From positions 434,001 through 498,000 of the forward strand of contig NZ_CAJQTX010000007.1 in assembly GCF_907163085.1 (NCBI RefSeq): DNA of 64,000 nt, read 5' to 3'. The notes under the pieces were generated by a model. The model was not told the DNA's origin. It searched no databases and saw only the letters and a program-made list of their open reading frames with translations. Below, piece by piece: positions 35,902 to 45,124 of the stretch. The position numbers were made by a program, and so were the translations under genes. This DNA comes from Candidatus Accumulibacter sp. ACC003 (lineage in GTDB: Bacteria > Pseudomonadota > Gammaproteobacteria > Burkholderiales > Rhodocyclaceae). Each line of letters starts with the position of its first letter. The first letter of the stretch is position 1.

Positions 35902-37155
35902 ATGCAAACGAATCTGGCCGATTTCATCAAGGGCACGCCAGCTGGCAACGAAGCTGACGCCATTCTGCGAACCTGTGTGCACTGTGGTTTCTGCACCGCC
36001 ACGTGTCCGACCTTCCAGTTGCTCGGCGACGAACTCGACGGGCCGCGCGGGCGCATCTACCTGATCAAGCAGATGCTCGAAGGGCAGCCGGTCAGCGAAC
36101 TGACGCAGCTCCACCTCGATCGCTGCCTGGGTTGTCGGGCTTGTGAGACGACGTGCCCGTCGGGGGTGAACTATCACCGCCTGCTGGAGATCGGCCGCGA
36201 GGTCGTCGAAGAGCGCGTGCCACGCTCCCTGGTCGCCCGGGCGACGCGTTTCCTGCTTTGCGAAGCCCTGCCGCGGCGCTGGATCTTCAGGCCGGCGGTG
36301 ACCATCGGTCGCTTGCTGCGGCCGCTGTTGCCGGCGGCACTGGCGGCCAAGGTGCCGGTCGTCGCCGGCGGTCCGGCGACGCCCTGGCCGCGGCCCGGCG
36401 TACACCGGCGGCGGATGATCGCCCTTGCGGGCTGCGTACAACCGATCTTGACGCCGAACACCAATGCCGCGACGGCGCGCGTCCTCGACCGGCTTGGTAT
36501 CGAGTTGTTCGAGGCGCCGGCGGCCAACTGTTGCGGCGCGCTGCGCTACCACCTGCACGCGCAGGAGAAAGCGCTCGACGACATGCGGCAGGTGATCGAC
36601 GCCTGGTGGCCCGACGTCGCAAGCGGTCGTGTCGAGGGCTTCGTGATGACCGCCTCGGGTTGCGGCGAGCACGTCCGCGAGTACGGCCATTTGCTGAAGG
36701 ACGATCCGGTCTACGCCGAAAAGGCCGCGCGCATCGCGGCCATGACGCGCGACGCTTCCGAGGTTCTGGCCGGCGAGCAGGAGCAGCTGGTGGCCTTGCT
36801 GCGCCAGGCCAGTGCCGCCTCTGGCCAGCGCGTCGCCTTTCATTCACCGTGCACGCTGCAGCACGCGCAGAAGATTCGTGGCGTCGTCGAGGCACTACTG
36901 GCGGCCGCCGGTTATCAGCTGACGCCGGTCGCCGATCCGCACCTCTGTTGCGGCTCGGCGGGAACGTACTCGATCAGTCAGCCGGTACTCGCCGAGCAGT
37001 TGCGTGACAACAAGCTGGCAGCGATGGGCGCCGGTGCGCCGGCGGTTCTGGTAACCGCCAACATCGGCTGCCAGACGCATCTGCAAAGCGGCAGCAAGAT
37101 GCCGGTACGGCACTGGATCGAGCTGATCGACGAGCGCTTGAACGGCGTCTCCTGA
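35902..37155 (+). CDS. glcF: Glycolate oxidase iron-sulfur subunit GlcF
   Basis: A 417-residue subunit with two N-terminal [4Fe-4S] motifs (CVHCGFCTATCP and CLGCRACETTCP) and two CCG (cysteine-rich) domains (PAANCCGALRYH and DPHLCCGSAG) resembling heterodisulfide-reductase subunits. It passes electrons from the flavin subunits to the quinone pool. Length and domain order match GlcF. It ends the glcDEF set. Confidence 0.95.
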   Translation: MQTNLADFIKGTPAGNEADAILRTCVHCGFCTATCPTFQLLGDELDGPRGRIYLIKQMLEGQPVSELTQLHLDRCLGCRACETTCPSGVNYHRLLEIGREVVEERVPRSLVARATRFLLCEALPRRWIFRPAVTIGRLLRPLLPAALAAKVPVVAGGPATPWPRPGVHRRRMIALAGCVQPILTPNTNAATARVLDRLGIELFEAPAANCCGALRYHLHAQEKALDDMRQVIDAWWPDVASGRVEGFVMTASGCGEHVREYGHLLKDDPVYAEKAARIAAMTRDASEVLAGEQEQLVALLRQASAASGQRVAFHSPCTLQHAQKIRGVVEALLAAAGYQLTPVADPHLCCGSAGTYSISQPVLAEQLRDNKLAAMGAGAPAVLVTANIGCQTHLQSGSKMPVRHWIELIDERLNGVS

Positions 37156-37198
37156 GCGCCTCGGCAGGTCGGGGCGGCGACGGAGCGCGGGCTAGGGG

Positions 37199-38890
37199 AT
37201 GACGAAGATGGATCAGCAGGCCGACAGTTATGCGCAACTCTACGCCGAGCACCGTTGGCAGGTGCCCGAGCATTTCAATCTCGCGGTCGACGTCTGCGGC
37301 CGCTGGGCCGACGATCGCAGCCGCTTCGCGCTGTACTACGAGGACGAGAGCGGTTTCACCTCGGCGCATACCTTCTGGGACATCCAGCGCGCCGCCAACC
37401 GCCTGGCCAATGTGCTGGCGGCACTCGGCACGCTGCCGGGCGATCGCGTCGCGATTGCGCTGCCGCAATGCCCGGAAACGGCCATCGCGCACGTCGCGAT
37501 CTACCAGATGGGCGCGCTGGCGGTGCCCTTGTCGCAGCTCTTCGGACCCGACGCGCTCGAATACCGGCTCGGCGATGCCGGCGCGCACGTCGCCATCGTC
37601 GATGAGACGACGCTGCCGAAAGTGCTCGAGATTCGCCACCGCCTGCCGCAGTTGCGGCACCTGCTCGGCGTCGGCGCGGCCCGCGGCGACGGTGTCACGC
37701 GCTGGGAGGAAGTGCTCGAGTTGGCGTCGCCACGCTACACGCCGGCGCTGACCCGCGCCGACGACCCGGCGATGATCATCTACACCAGCGGCACGACCGG
37801 CAAGCCGAAGGGGGCGCTGATGGCGCAGCGGACGCTGCTCGGCAATCTCAGCGGTTTCGTTTGCTCGCACGACTCTTTCCCGCAGGCGCGCGACATGTTC
37901 TGGTCGCCGGCTGACTGGGCGTGGACTGGCGGCCTGTGGGACGTGCTGCTGCCGACCTGGCACTTCGGCATGCCCTTGCTGGCCTACAAGGGACGCTTCG
38001 ACGCCGACAAGGCTTTTGCGCTGATCGAGAAGTACGCGATCCGCAATACCTTCCTTTTCCCGACCGCCCTGAAAATGATGATGAAGGCGGTGCCCGAGCC
38101 GAAGGCGAAGTACGATCTCGATCTGCGCACGATCATGAGTGCCGGCGAGCCGGTCGGCGCGACGGTCTTCAACTGGGCGCGGGAGAAACTCGGCGTGACG
38201 ATCAACGAAATGTTCGGCCAGACCGAAATGAATTACGTGGTCGGCAATTGCGCTTCGCGCTGGCCGGCGAAGGCCGGTGCGATGGGCCGCGCGTATCCGG
38301 GACATCGCGTGGCGGTCGTTGACAGCCAGGGGCAGCCCGTAGCGCCGGGCGAGCTCGGCGAGGTCGCCGTGCATCGCCGCTGCCACGGCGAGGACGACCC
38401 GGTGATGATGCTCGGCTACTGGCAGAATCCCGAGGCGACGGCAGCGAAGTTTGTCGGCGACGGCTGGGCGCTGACCGGCGATCTGGCGAAGATCGATGCC
38501 GATGGCGATCTGTGGTACCAGGGACGCGCCGACGACGTCTTCAACAGTGGTGGCTATCGAATCGGCCCGGCCGAGATCGAGAGCTGCCTGCTCTGGCACC
38601 CGGCGGTCGCCAATTGCGCGGTCATCGGCGTTCCCGACGAGCTGCGCGGGACTCTGGTGAAGGCTTTTGTCGTCGTGCAAAGCGGTGTCGTCGGGACGTC
38701 GGCTTTGGTCGAAGAGCTGCAGCAGCACGTGCGTCGGCATCTCGCCCCCTACGAGACGCCGAAAGCGATAGAATTCGCCGAGGCGCTGCCGATGACCACT
38801 ACCGGCAAGCTGCAGCGGCGCGTGTTGCGTGCGCGTGAACAGGAAAAATCAGCGGCAGCTGGCATAGCGGAAATAGCTGGAAAGCGATGA
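37199..38890 (+). CDS. AMP-dependent acyl-CoA synthetase
   Basis: A 563-residue member of the ANL superfamily that activates a carboxylic acid through an acyl-AMP. The P-loop is IIYTSGTTGKPKGA, the aromatic/GQTE segment is NEMFGQTEMNYVVGN, the hinge is WALTGDLAKIDADGDLWYQGRADD, and the catalytic Lys is in TTTGKLQRR. It resembles acetyl/medium-chain synthetases rather than canonical acetyl-CoA synthetase (about 650 residues). It lies 43 bases after glcF and likely shares its transcript, but a metabolic link to glycolate is not shown. Confidence 0.88.
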   Translation: MTKMDQQADSYAQLYAEHRWQVPEHFNLAVDVCGRWADDRSRFALYYEDESGFTSAHTFWDIQRAANRLANVLAALGTLPGDRVAIALPQCPETAIAHVAIYQMGALAVPLSQLFGPDALEYRLGDAGAHVAIVDETTLPKVLEIRHRLPQLRHLLGVGAARGDGVTRWEEVLELASPRYTPALTRADDPAMIIYTSGTTGKPKGALMAQRTLLGNLSGFVCSHDSFPQARDMFWSPADWAWTGGLWDVLLPTWHFGMPLLAYKGRFDADKAFALIEKYAIRNTFLFPTALKMMMKAVPEPKAKYDLDLRTIMSAGEPVGATVFNWAREKLGVTINEMFGQTEMNYVVGNCASRWPAKAGAMGRAYPGHRVAVVDSQGQPVAPGELGEVAVHRRCHGEDDPVMMLGYWQNPEATAAKFVGDGWALTGDLAKIDADGDLWYQGRADDVFNSGGYRIGPAEIESCLLWHPAVANCAVIGVPDELRGTLVKAFVVVQSGVVGTSALVEELQQHVRRHLAPYETPKAIEFAEALPMTTTGKLQRRVLRAREQEKSAAAGIAEIAGKR

Positions 38891-38891
38891 A

Positions 38892-39182
38892 ATGAGCGAA
38901 GCGCTTGCGCGAACGGCCGGCCAGCAGCCGGAGCGGCGGCAACAGCTGGAGTTGCGCGCGGCTTTCGCGATGATCGAGCCGTTCTTCGATCCGCAGCAGG
39001 GGTGGGCCGGGCAGTCGCTCGAACATCTGGCGTATCGCCTGGTGCGCGATAACTTTCCCGATCTGAGCAGTGACGACGTGCATGCCCTGGTCGTTGCCGC
39101 GCACCGGGTGTATATCCAGCGTTATCCAGACCATAGCGATCACTTGCCGCGCCCCAGCGAGCTGCGGCGGGTAAACATCTAG
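38892..39182 (+). CDS. Small conserved hypothetical protein
   Basis: A 96-residue protein beginning MSEALARTAG, right after the synthetase stop (one base between). It is soluble, with a helical central segment (EHLAYRLVRDNFPDLSSDDVHALVVAAHRVY) and no named domain. Tight spacing suggests translation with the synthetase, but no function can be given. Confidence 0.65.
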   Translation: MSEALARTAGQQPERRQQLELRAAFAMIEPFFDPQQGWAGQSLEHLAYRLVRDNFPDLSSDDVHALVVAAHRVYIQRYPDHSDHLPRPSELRRVNI

Positions 39183-39273
39183 AACACTACTGCCGACCTC
39201 GACCTGGTCGACCGCCTGTTTTGCCAGGCGCTCCGACTGCAGCGTCGGCGTCGGTCGTTTGGAAAGAGAGTCA

Positions 39274-40065
39274 ATGCCGATTTCGATCGATGCCTGCGTG
39301 GCCCAGCATCAGGGTGACCGTCGCGAGCAGCAGGACCGGGTAGCCATCGTTCCGCACCCGCGTGGTGGCGGCGTCGCCCTGGCGGTGGTCGCCGACGGCA
39401 TGGGTGGCCATACCGGCGGCGTCCTGGCCGCGCAGCAGGTGGTGCACACCGCCCGCGATAATCTCGAGCGTTTTTCGGCGCGCACTGAATCGGCACGAGC
39501 GCTGCTCGAATCGAGCATCAATGAAGCGCATATGTTGATCAAGGCTTCGCGCTTCATCAACGAGAAGGACCCGCACAGCACGGCCGTGATGGTGCTGCTG
39601 CAACCAGGCAAGGTCAGCTGGGCACACTGCGGCGACAGCCGCTTTTACCGCTTTCGTGGCGACAGTCTGGTCTTCCGCAGCACCGATCATTCCTACGTCG
39701 GGCAATTGGTCGTGCAGGGCAGGGTGACGCCTGAGCAGGCGCTCGTGCATCCGCACCGCAACATTCTGCTGACCTCGCTGGGCGGCGTCGAAGCGCCCAA
39801 GATTGCTTTCGGCGAAGCCAATGAGCTGCAGGTGGGTGACACGTTCTTGCTGTGCTCGGACGGCTTGTGGGCCTATTTCACCGATCAGGAACTGGCGTGG
39901 GTGATCGACGGTGCGTCGTCGGCGCGCGAAGCGTCCGAATTGCTGATTGACCGGGCGCGGGCGCTGGGCCATGGTGACGGCGACAACATTTCGCTGGCCA
40001 TCCTGAAACTGGTCGAGGCGCCGCTAGCCGAGCCGGCTGTCGTCCCAGTCGCCAGCTCTCGCTAG
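39274..40065 (+). CDS. PP2C-family serine/threonine phosphatase
   Basis: A 263-residue metal-dependent phosphatase of the bacterial PP2C/PrpC type. Conserved motifs appear in order: GDRREQQDR near the N terminus, VVADGMGGHTGG, SWAHCGDSRFYRFR, LLCSDGLW and GDGDNISLAI. These hold the Asp residues that coordinate Mn/Mg. No kinase gene is adjacent. ATG 39274 follows a GGAAAGAGAG site. Its 3' end overlaps the convergent helicase gene by four bases. Confidence 0.92.
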   Translation: MPISIDACVAQHQGDRREQQDRVAIVPHPRGGGVALAVVADGMGGHTGGVLAAQQVVHTARDNLERFSARTESARALLESSINEAHMLIKASRFINEKDPHSTAVMVLLQPGKVSWAHCGDSRFYRFRGDSLVFRSTDHSYVGQLVVQGRVTPEQALVHPHRNILLTSLGGVEAPKIAFGEANELQVGDTFLLCSDGLWAYFTDQELAWVIDGASSAREASELLIDRARALGHGDGDNISLAILKLVEAPLAEPAVVPVASSR

Positions 40066-41573
40066 CGACCCAGTCCGCCAAGTAGCGCCGCGACCGCCCG
40101 GCGACGCTTGTGCGGGTGTTCGGCGTGGCCCGGTTTGGCGGCATCGGCGCCGATCGCCGCGGCTGCCGGATGCGGTTCTGCGCTTTCGTAGGGTTTGCTG
40201 AAATCGAAACCGTCGGCGGCGATATGGCTGGGGCGCCGAGCACCGCCGTGGCTGCCCGTTCTCGGGCCATCGCGCGGCCCGCCACGGCTCGGCGGCGAGC
40301 GCTCGCTGCGCGGTGTGGCCAGCGAAGCCGGCGCTGGCGGTGGCGCTGCCGGTGGCCGCCGATGGCGCTTGTCGCCCGGTGGGTAGGTGTACTCGTATTC
40401 GGGCTCGAAGCCCGGCACGATGACCTGTTCGACCTGGATCCGGATCAGCTTTTCGATGTCGACCAGGTACTGCACTTCGCTCGCCGAGACCAGCGAAATC
40501 GCCGTGCCGGCCTTGCCGGCACGGCCGGTACGGCCGATCCGGTGAATGTAGTCTTCGGGCGTGTGCGGCAGTTCAAAGTTGATTACGTGCGGTAGTTCAT
40601 CGATATCGAGGCCGCGCGCCGCAACGTCGGTGGCGACCAGGACCAGCACCGAACCATCCTTGAACGCTTCCAGCGCCTTCAGGCGCTCCAGCTGGCTCTT
40701 GTCGCCGTGAATCGAGTCGGCGGCAATCCCGGCCCGCTGCAGCTCGCGCGCGAGTTTGTTGGTTTCGATCTTGGTGCGCGTGAACACCAGCACCTGATTG
40801 AAGTCGGACGATCGCAGGAGCTTGACCAGCAGCGCCCGCTTGGCGTCGCTGGCGACCGGATGGACGCGGTGGGTGATGGTTTCCGAGACGGTGTTTCGTT
40901 TCGCAACTTCGATCAGTTCCGGGGACTTGAGCATCCGGTCCGCCAGCTTCTTGATTTCTTCCGAGAAAGTCGCCGAGAAGAGCAGGCTCTGGCGTTGCTG
41001 CGGCAGCATGTTGATGATCCGCGTGACGTCAGGGATGAAGCCCATGTCGAGCATCCGGTCGGCCTCGTCGAGGACCAGCGCCTGGACGCTGTTGAAGTGC
41101 AGACACTTCTGCTCGACCAGATCAAGCAGGCGGCCCGGCGTGGCGACCAGCACTTCGACGCCGCAGCGGATTTCGGCGATCTGCGCCTTGATGTCGACGC
41201 CACCGTACACGCAGCAACTCTTGATCGGCACGTGCTTGCTGTAGGTTTTCACCGACTGGTGTACCTGGATCGCCAGTTCGCGCGTTGGCGCCAGCATCAG
41301 GACGCGTACCGGGTGGCGCGCGGGCGACGGACTGGGGCTGGCGAACGGCAGAATGCGTTGCAGCAGCGGCAGCGTGAACGCCGCCGTCTTGCCGGTTCCG
41401 GTCTGTGCGCCGCCCATCAGATCGCGCCCGGCCAGAATCAGCGGTATCGCCTGAGCCTGGATCGGAGTGGGTTCGAGGTAGCCCTGATCGGCAACGGCTT
41501 TGAGCAGATCAGGCGCCAGCCCGAGGTCGGTGAAGCGGATTGGGGAAGCCTTCAAATCGCTCAAAACAGTCAA
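40062..41573 (-). CDS. rhlE: DEAD-box RNA helicase, RhlE type
   Basis: A 503-residue RNA helicase with all core motifs: Q-motif TPIQAQAIP, I AQTGTGKT, Ia APTRELA, II DEAD, III SAT, V ATDVAARGLDI and VI HRIGRTGRAG. The C-terminal tail (about 125 residues) is Arg/Gly/Pro-rich and basic, as in RhlE, and would bind RNA. No ATG is available near the start; TTG 41573 fits the domain boundary and a TATAAT box lies about 23 bases upstream. Confidence 0.92.
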   Translation of the reverse strand: MTVLSDLKASPIRFTDLGLAPDLLKAVADQGYLEPTPIQAQAIPLILAGRDLMGGAQTGTGKTAAFTLPLLQRILPFASPSPSPARHPVRVLMLAPTRELAIQVHQSVKTYSKHVPIKSCCVYGGVDIKAQIAEIRCGVEVLVATPGRLLDLVEQKCLHFNSVQALVLDEADRMLDMGFIPDVTRIINMLPQQRQSLLFSATFSEEIKKLADRMLKSPELIEVAKRNTVSETITHRVHPVASDAKRALLVKLLRSSDFNQVLVFTRTKIETNKLARELQRAGIAADSIHGDKSQLERLKALEAFKDGSVLVLVATDVAARGLDIDELPHVINFELPHTPEDYIHRIGRTGRAGKAGTAISLVSASEVQYLVDIEKLIRIQVEQVIVPGFEPEYEYTYPPGDKRHRRPPAAPPPAPASLATPRSERSPPSRGGPRDGPRTGSHGGARRPSHIAADGFDFSKPYESAEPHPAAAAIGADAAKPGHAEHPHKRRRAVAALLGGLGR

Positions 41574-41595
41574 CGCTCGATCGCCAGAAAACGCG

Positions 41596-41601
41596 ATTAT
41601 A
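41596..41601 (-). promoter_or_regulatory. -10 box of the rhlE-type gene
   Basis: A perfect TATAAT on the minus strand (41601 to 41596), 22 bases upstream of the TTG start codon, with an A/T-rich start region. The -35 would fall in the hairpin at 41616-41638 and is not recognisable, so the box is supported mainly by its perfect match. Confidence 0.5.
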
Positions 41602-41615
41602 CATTGATTTGGCGC

Positions 41616-41638
41616 GCCCGCCGGGCTTTGCGGCGGGC
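41616..41638 (-). terminator. Hairpin between the DUF1631 gene and the helicase gene
   Basis: An 8-bp stem GCCCGCCG (41616-41623) with CGGCGGGC (41631-41638) and a 7-base loop, just downstream of the minus-strand DUF1631 stop. On the minus strand it is followed by GCGCCAAAT rather than T's, so it is a weak or factor-assisted terminator at best. Confidence 0.5.
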
Positions 41639-41645
41639 TCGCAAG

Positions 41646-43763
41646 TCAGCTGCGTTCGAGGAGCTTCAGGGCGCGTTCGGCGGCCGCGTCGAAGATCGCG
41701 ACCCGGGAAATGACCTGCGCCTGGCCAGAGCGTAGTTGCTGGTCGAGCGCCGTTGCCGGCATGGCGACGGCGTATCCCCAGGCAGCGTTGCAGAGCAGCA
41801 CTGTTCCGGAAGACGCGTTCTGCCAGCAGCACAGCCCGGTCAGTGGTGGCCGCTCCGGGACGCAGAAGCGCAGCCAGTCGCCGACTTGCCAGTTCGTTGC
41901 CGTCGCTGGCAGCGGCTTGCCGGGATTGACCGACAGTGGCACGGATAGACCCACCATCAGCACCCGCAAGCCCTTGGCCTCGAGCGTGCGCGATCGGCCA
42001 TTGGTCACCGCTGCGGCGGCGTCGTCAGTGGCCGCCGGCGGCGCCGTCGACGTCGTTGCCTGGGTGCGCAGCGCGGCGGTCTGCAGATCGAACAGGGAGT
42101 TGAGAAACAGCGTTCTTTCCGGACCGGCCAGGGCGATTTCGTCGAGACCGGCGCCGATTCGTTTGATCAGCGACGAGGCCATGCCGGCGAGCTGCTTGCG
42201 ATCTTCGCCAGTGGCCTTGGGCTCGATGCTCCAGATCAGCTCGCTGGCGGTAGCGCTGTTCCGTTGCCAGCGTGGTCCGTCGCAACCGCCGTCCAGCGCG
42301 GCAGCGAACATCAGCCGCGCCCAGTGCTTTTCGAGAAATGCGGCGACCGTCGGCGGCGGCCTTCTGGCCAGGCTGGCACGCAGCCAGTTCCTGGTGAGTT
42401 GCTTGGCCGCTTGCCTTTCTTCATGGGCGACGAGCAGCTGCACGTAGCCCGTCGCGGCTTCGCAAATAGCCTGATCACGCTCGCCGATCAGGGCGTCGAG
42501 TTCGCCGAGGTAAGGATCGAGCGCGGCGTCTTTCCTGGCCAGGAGGTCGCGGACAGCGGCGCTCACCGCGTCAACGCGTTTGCAGACCGGATCTTCCCAG
42601 CCGCTGCTACGAGGCAGGCCGATTGCCGCGCGCGCCAGGCGATTGATCAGCCGCCGTGCTGGATGCGCGCTGTTGGCAAACAGCGACGGATCGAAGATGG
42701 CCAGCTTGAGAAGCGGGATCTGCAGGCGTCCGATCGCCGCCTTGACGGTGTCGGGCAGTTCGCTCGAATCGAAAATGGCCTCGAAAATCAGCGCCAGGGT
42801 GTCGAGGGCAATCGCCTCCGGCTTGCCGAGTGGCAGGTCGAGATCCTTTGCCTTGAGTGCGCACAGCGGTGATCGAGGTGGCGCATTGGCGTCGCCCGCG
42901 TCTGCCTGTGGCGAGCGCGCTTCCAGCGCCGTCAGGCGAGCGAACAGATGCTTGAGCATGACCATCGCCGCCGCATCGAGGGGCGGATTGTCCGCCCGTC
43001 CGTCGCTGCCGCCCGGAAACTGCAGCAGTGATTCGCCGAGCGCTGCCGCTTGGCCGCCGTTTTGTCGCTGACGCATCGCCTGTTGCAGCGTTGCCAGCGG
43101 GTTGGCAGGCTCGTGCCCGCCGCCGCCGCCGCTGCCGCCGCCGCTCGCCGGCGCCGCAGCCGCGCTGCCGGCGGCAAGCGGCGCGCTGTGCCCCGCTGCC
43201 GGCTGGATGCCGTAGGCCGCCAGCAACTCGTCGATTTCGCGGTAGAGCATTGGCAGTTGCTGTCGTAGCTGGTCCTCGATCCGGTCGAGTAGTGCCAGGG
43301 TCTGCGCCAGGTCGATCCCCGATTCGCTGTAGATCGCCCACAGGCCCTGGCAGATCACGTCCGGACCGACCGGGTTGCCCGCCGCCTTCATTGTTGCCCG
43401 CCGCAGCAGCGTCATGTAGCGCAGCTGGCTGCGCCACAGGTCGCGCAGGCCATCTTCTCGCAGACGGTTGACAAGGTCGCGGAGACGAATGTCCACTTCG
43501 AGATCGTCGTCGCCCATCAGCGTCAGGCGCGACGCCGTGAGCTCGCCCGCCTCGTCGAATTCGTCACGCGGCGCGGCCGAAGCGAGCTGCTCGTAAGCGT
43601 CGCCGACTTCGCTGGTGAAAGCCTCCAGTACCGACGCCTGGGTTACCCCTGCGCGGCCGACTATTTCCCTCAGGCGGCGTAGAAAGAGTTCCTTGCCGGC
43701 GCGCAGTACCTCGAGAGGATCTTCCGGTGCCGTTTGCTGCGATGGATCGTCGTCGTCAGGCAT
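41646..43763 (-). CDS. DUF1631 family protein
   Basis: A 705-residue soluble protein of the DUF1631 family, which is common in beta- and gammaproteobacteria. Hallmarks are LTLMGDDDLEVDIRLRDLVNR near residue 80 and GNPVGPDVICQGLWAIY near residue 128. The middle has a low-complexity Gly/Ala linker (about residues 195-220). The C terminus resembles a PilZ-like barrel (KGLRVLMVGLSVPLSV, then WLRFCVPERPPLTGLCCW), which in related proteins may bind a ligand such as cyclic di-GMP; I do not see the RxxxR motif needed for that. Confidence 0.8.
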   Translation of the reverse strand: MPDDDDPSQQTAPEDPLEVLRAGKELFLRRLREIVGRAGVTQASVLEAFTSEVGDAYEQLASAAPRDEFDEAGELTASRLTLMGDDDLEVDIRLRDLVNRLREDGLRDLWRSQLRYMTLLRRATMKAAGNPVGPDVICQGLWAIYSESGIDLAQTLALLDRIEDQLRQQLPMLYREIDELLAAYGIQPAAGHSAPLAAGSAAAAPASGGGSGGGGGHEPANPLATLQQAMRQRQNGGQAAALGESLLQFPGGSDGRADNPPLDAAAMVMLKHLFARLTALEARSPQADAGDANAPPRSPLCALKAKDLDLPLGKPEAIALDTLALIFEAIFDSSELPDTVKAAIGRLQIPLLKLAIFDPSLFANSAHPARRLINRLARAAIGLPRSSGWEDPVCKRVDAVSAAVRDLLARKDAALDPYLGELDALIGERDQAICEAATGYVQLLVAHEERQAAKQLTRNWLRASLARRPPPTVAAFLEKHWARLMFAAALDGGCDGPRWQRNSATASELIWSIEPKATGEDRKQLAGMASSLIKRIGAGLDEIALAGPERTLFLNSLFDLQTAALRTQATTSTAPPAATDDAAAAVTNGRSRTLEAKGLRVLMVGLSVPLSVNPGKPLPATATNWQVGDWLRFCVPERPPLTGLCCWQNASSGTVLLCNAAWGYAVAMPATALDQQLRSGQAQVISRVAIFDAAAERALKLLERS

Positions 43764-43949
43764 GGCTCGCTGGGCAGGTGATGGGAGTAAGCGGTCTGGT
43801 GTATGGTAGCGGGCGTCCAGGCTGACCGTGAAATTCGCCTGCTTGGCAGGGGATTATAGACGACGAGGATGTCGGGCGTCCGCGACGCGCGCGTGCTGGC
43901 GCTTGACGGCGCAGTTCGTAGCAGGGTAACTCACAGTGGCGGAGGAAGC

Positions 43950-44987
43950 ATGAAATACAAGACACTGGGCGACAGCGCCCTGCGGGTGTCCGAGGTCTGC
44001 CTCGGCACGATGACCTTCGGACAGCAGAACAGCGAGCCGGAAGCGCATGCGCAGCTCGACCGTGCGTTTGCCGCCGGCGTCAATTTCATCGATACCGCCG
44101 AAATGTACCCGGTGCCACCGCAGGCCGCGACCTGTGGGCGGACCGAAGAGATCGTCGGCAACTGGCTGGTCAGGCAGTCGCGGCAGCAGGTGGTCGTCGC
44201 CAGCAAGGCCGCCGGGCCGTCGCGCGGCCTCAACTGGATCCGCGACGGCCAGCTGGGCTTTGACCTGGCCCGCTTGCGAGCCGCCATCGAAGGATCGCTG
44301 CAGCGCTTGCGTACCGACTATATCGATCTCTATCAGTTGCACTGGCCGGCGCGCAATCAGCCGATGTTCGGCCAATGGCAATACGATCCGGCGAAGGAAA
44401 GCGCTTCGACGCCGATTCTCGAAACGCTGGAAGCGCTGGCGACGCTGATGCGCGAGGGCAAGATTCGCCATTTCGGCGTGTCGAATGAGCACCCGTGGGG
44501 GGTCATGGAGTTCGTTCGCCTGGCTCGCGAGCACGGCTTGCCGCGCCCGCTGTCGCTGCAGAACGCCTACAGCCTGCTCAATCGAAGCTACGAGAGCGGC
44601 CTGGCTGAGGTTTGCCACCGCGAAAACGTCTCCTTGCTGCCGTATTCGCCACTCGCTTTCGGGATGCTTTCTGGCAAGTACCTCGACAAGCCGAATGCGC
44701 CGGGCCGCATCACGCAGTTCGCCGGCTTTGGCCAGCGCTACAGCAAGGAGAACGTCGCGCCGGCGGTCGCCGCGTATGCCGCGCTCGCCGGTCGCAACGG
44801 CCTGACGCCGACGCAGTTGGCGCTGGCTTTCGTCTATTCACGCTGGTTTTCGGCGAGCACCATCATCGGCGCGACGAGTCTCGCGCAACTCGACGAGAAC
44901 CTCGGCGCGCTGGCGGTGCAGCTGCCACCGTCGCTACTTACCGAGATCGATACGATCCATCTGCGCTACACCAATCCAGCGCCGTGA
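43950..44987 (+). CDS. tas: Aldo/keto reductase, Tas type
   Basis: A 345-residue NADPH-dependent reductase. The AKR tetrad is visible: Asp in FIDTAEMY, Tyr in the same motif, Lys in VVASKAAG and His in YQLHWPAR. The long insertion with YPVPPQAATCGRTEEIVGNWL and NQPMFGQWQYDP is characteristic of the Tas group. A strong GGAGGAAGC site precedes ATG 43950. Substrate unknown. Single gene; a dispersed repeat follows it. Confidence 0.9.
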   Translation: MKYKTLGDSALRVSEVCLGTMTFGQQNSEPEAHAQLDRAFAAGVNFIDTAEMYPVPPQAATCGRTEEIVGNWLVRQSRQQVVVASKAAGPSRGLNWIRDGQLGFDLARLRAAIEGSLQRLRTDYIDLYQLHWPARNQPMFGQWQYDPAKESASTPILETLEALATLMREGKIRHFGVSNEHPWGVMEFVRLAREHGLPRPLSLQNAYSLLNRSYESGLAEVCHRENVSLLPYSPLAFGMLSGKYLDKPNAPGRITQFAGFGQRYSKENVAPAVAAYAALAGRNGLTPTQLALAFVYSRWFSASTIIGATSLAQLDENLGALAVQLPPSLLTEIDTIHLRYTNPAP

Positions 44988-45003
44988 ATAGCGTCCGTCG
45001 CCT

Positions 45004-45123
45004 AACGGTCATGACATGTTGAGATACCCCAGATCATGAAAGTCATGACCGTTTCCCTCTTCTCCTGGCCCTTCTCCCGCAAGGGGAGACAGGAGATTCG
45101 TGAGTCGCGTACGCGACTTTCAC
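45004..45123. repeat. Dispersed palindromic repeat, copy B
   Basis: Second copy of the repeat at 29696-29824, sharing the same four blocks in the same order and spacing. The block starting GAAAGTCATGACCGTTT is identical over 22 bases. It fills the gap between the stops of two convergent genes (AKR and lipoprotein), where a bidirectional terminator would normally be expected. Confidence 0.8.
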
Positions 45124-45124
45124 A

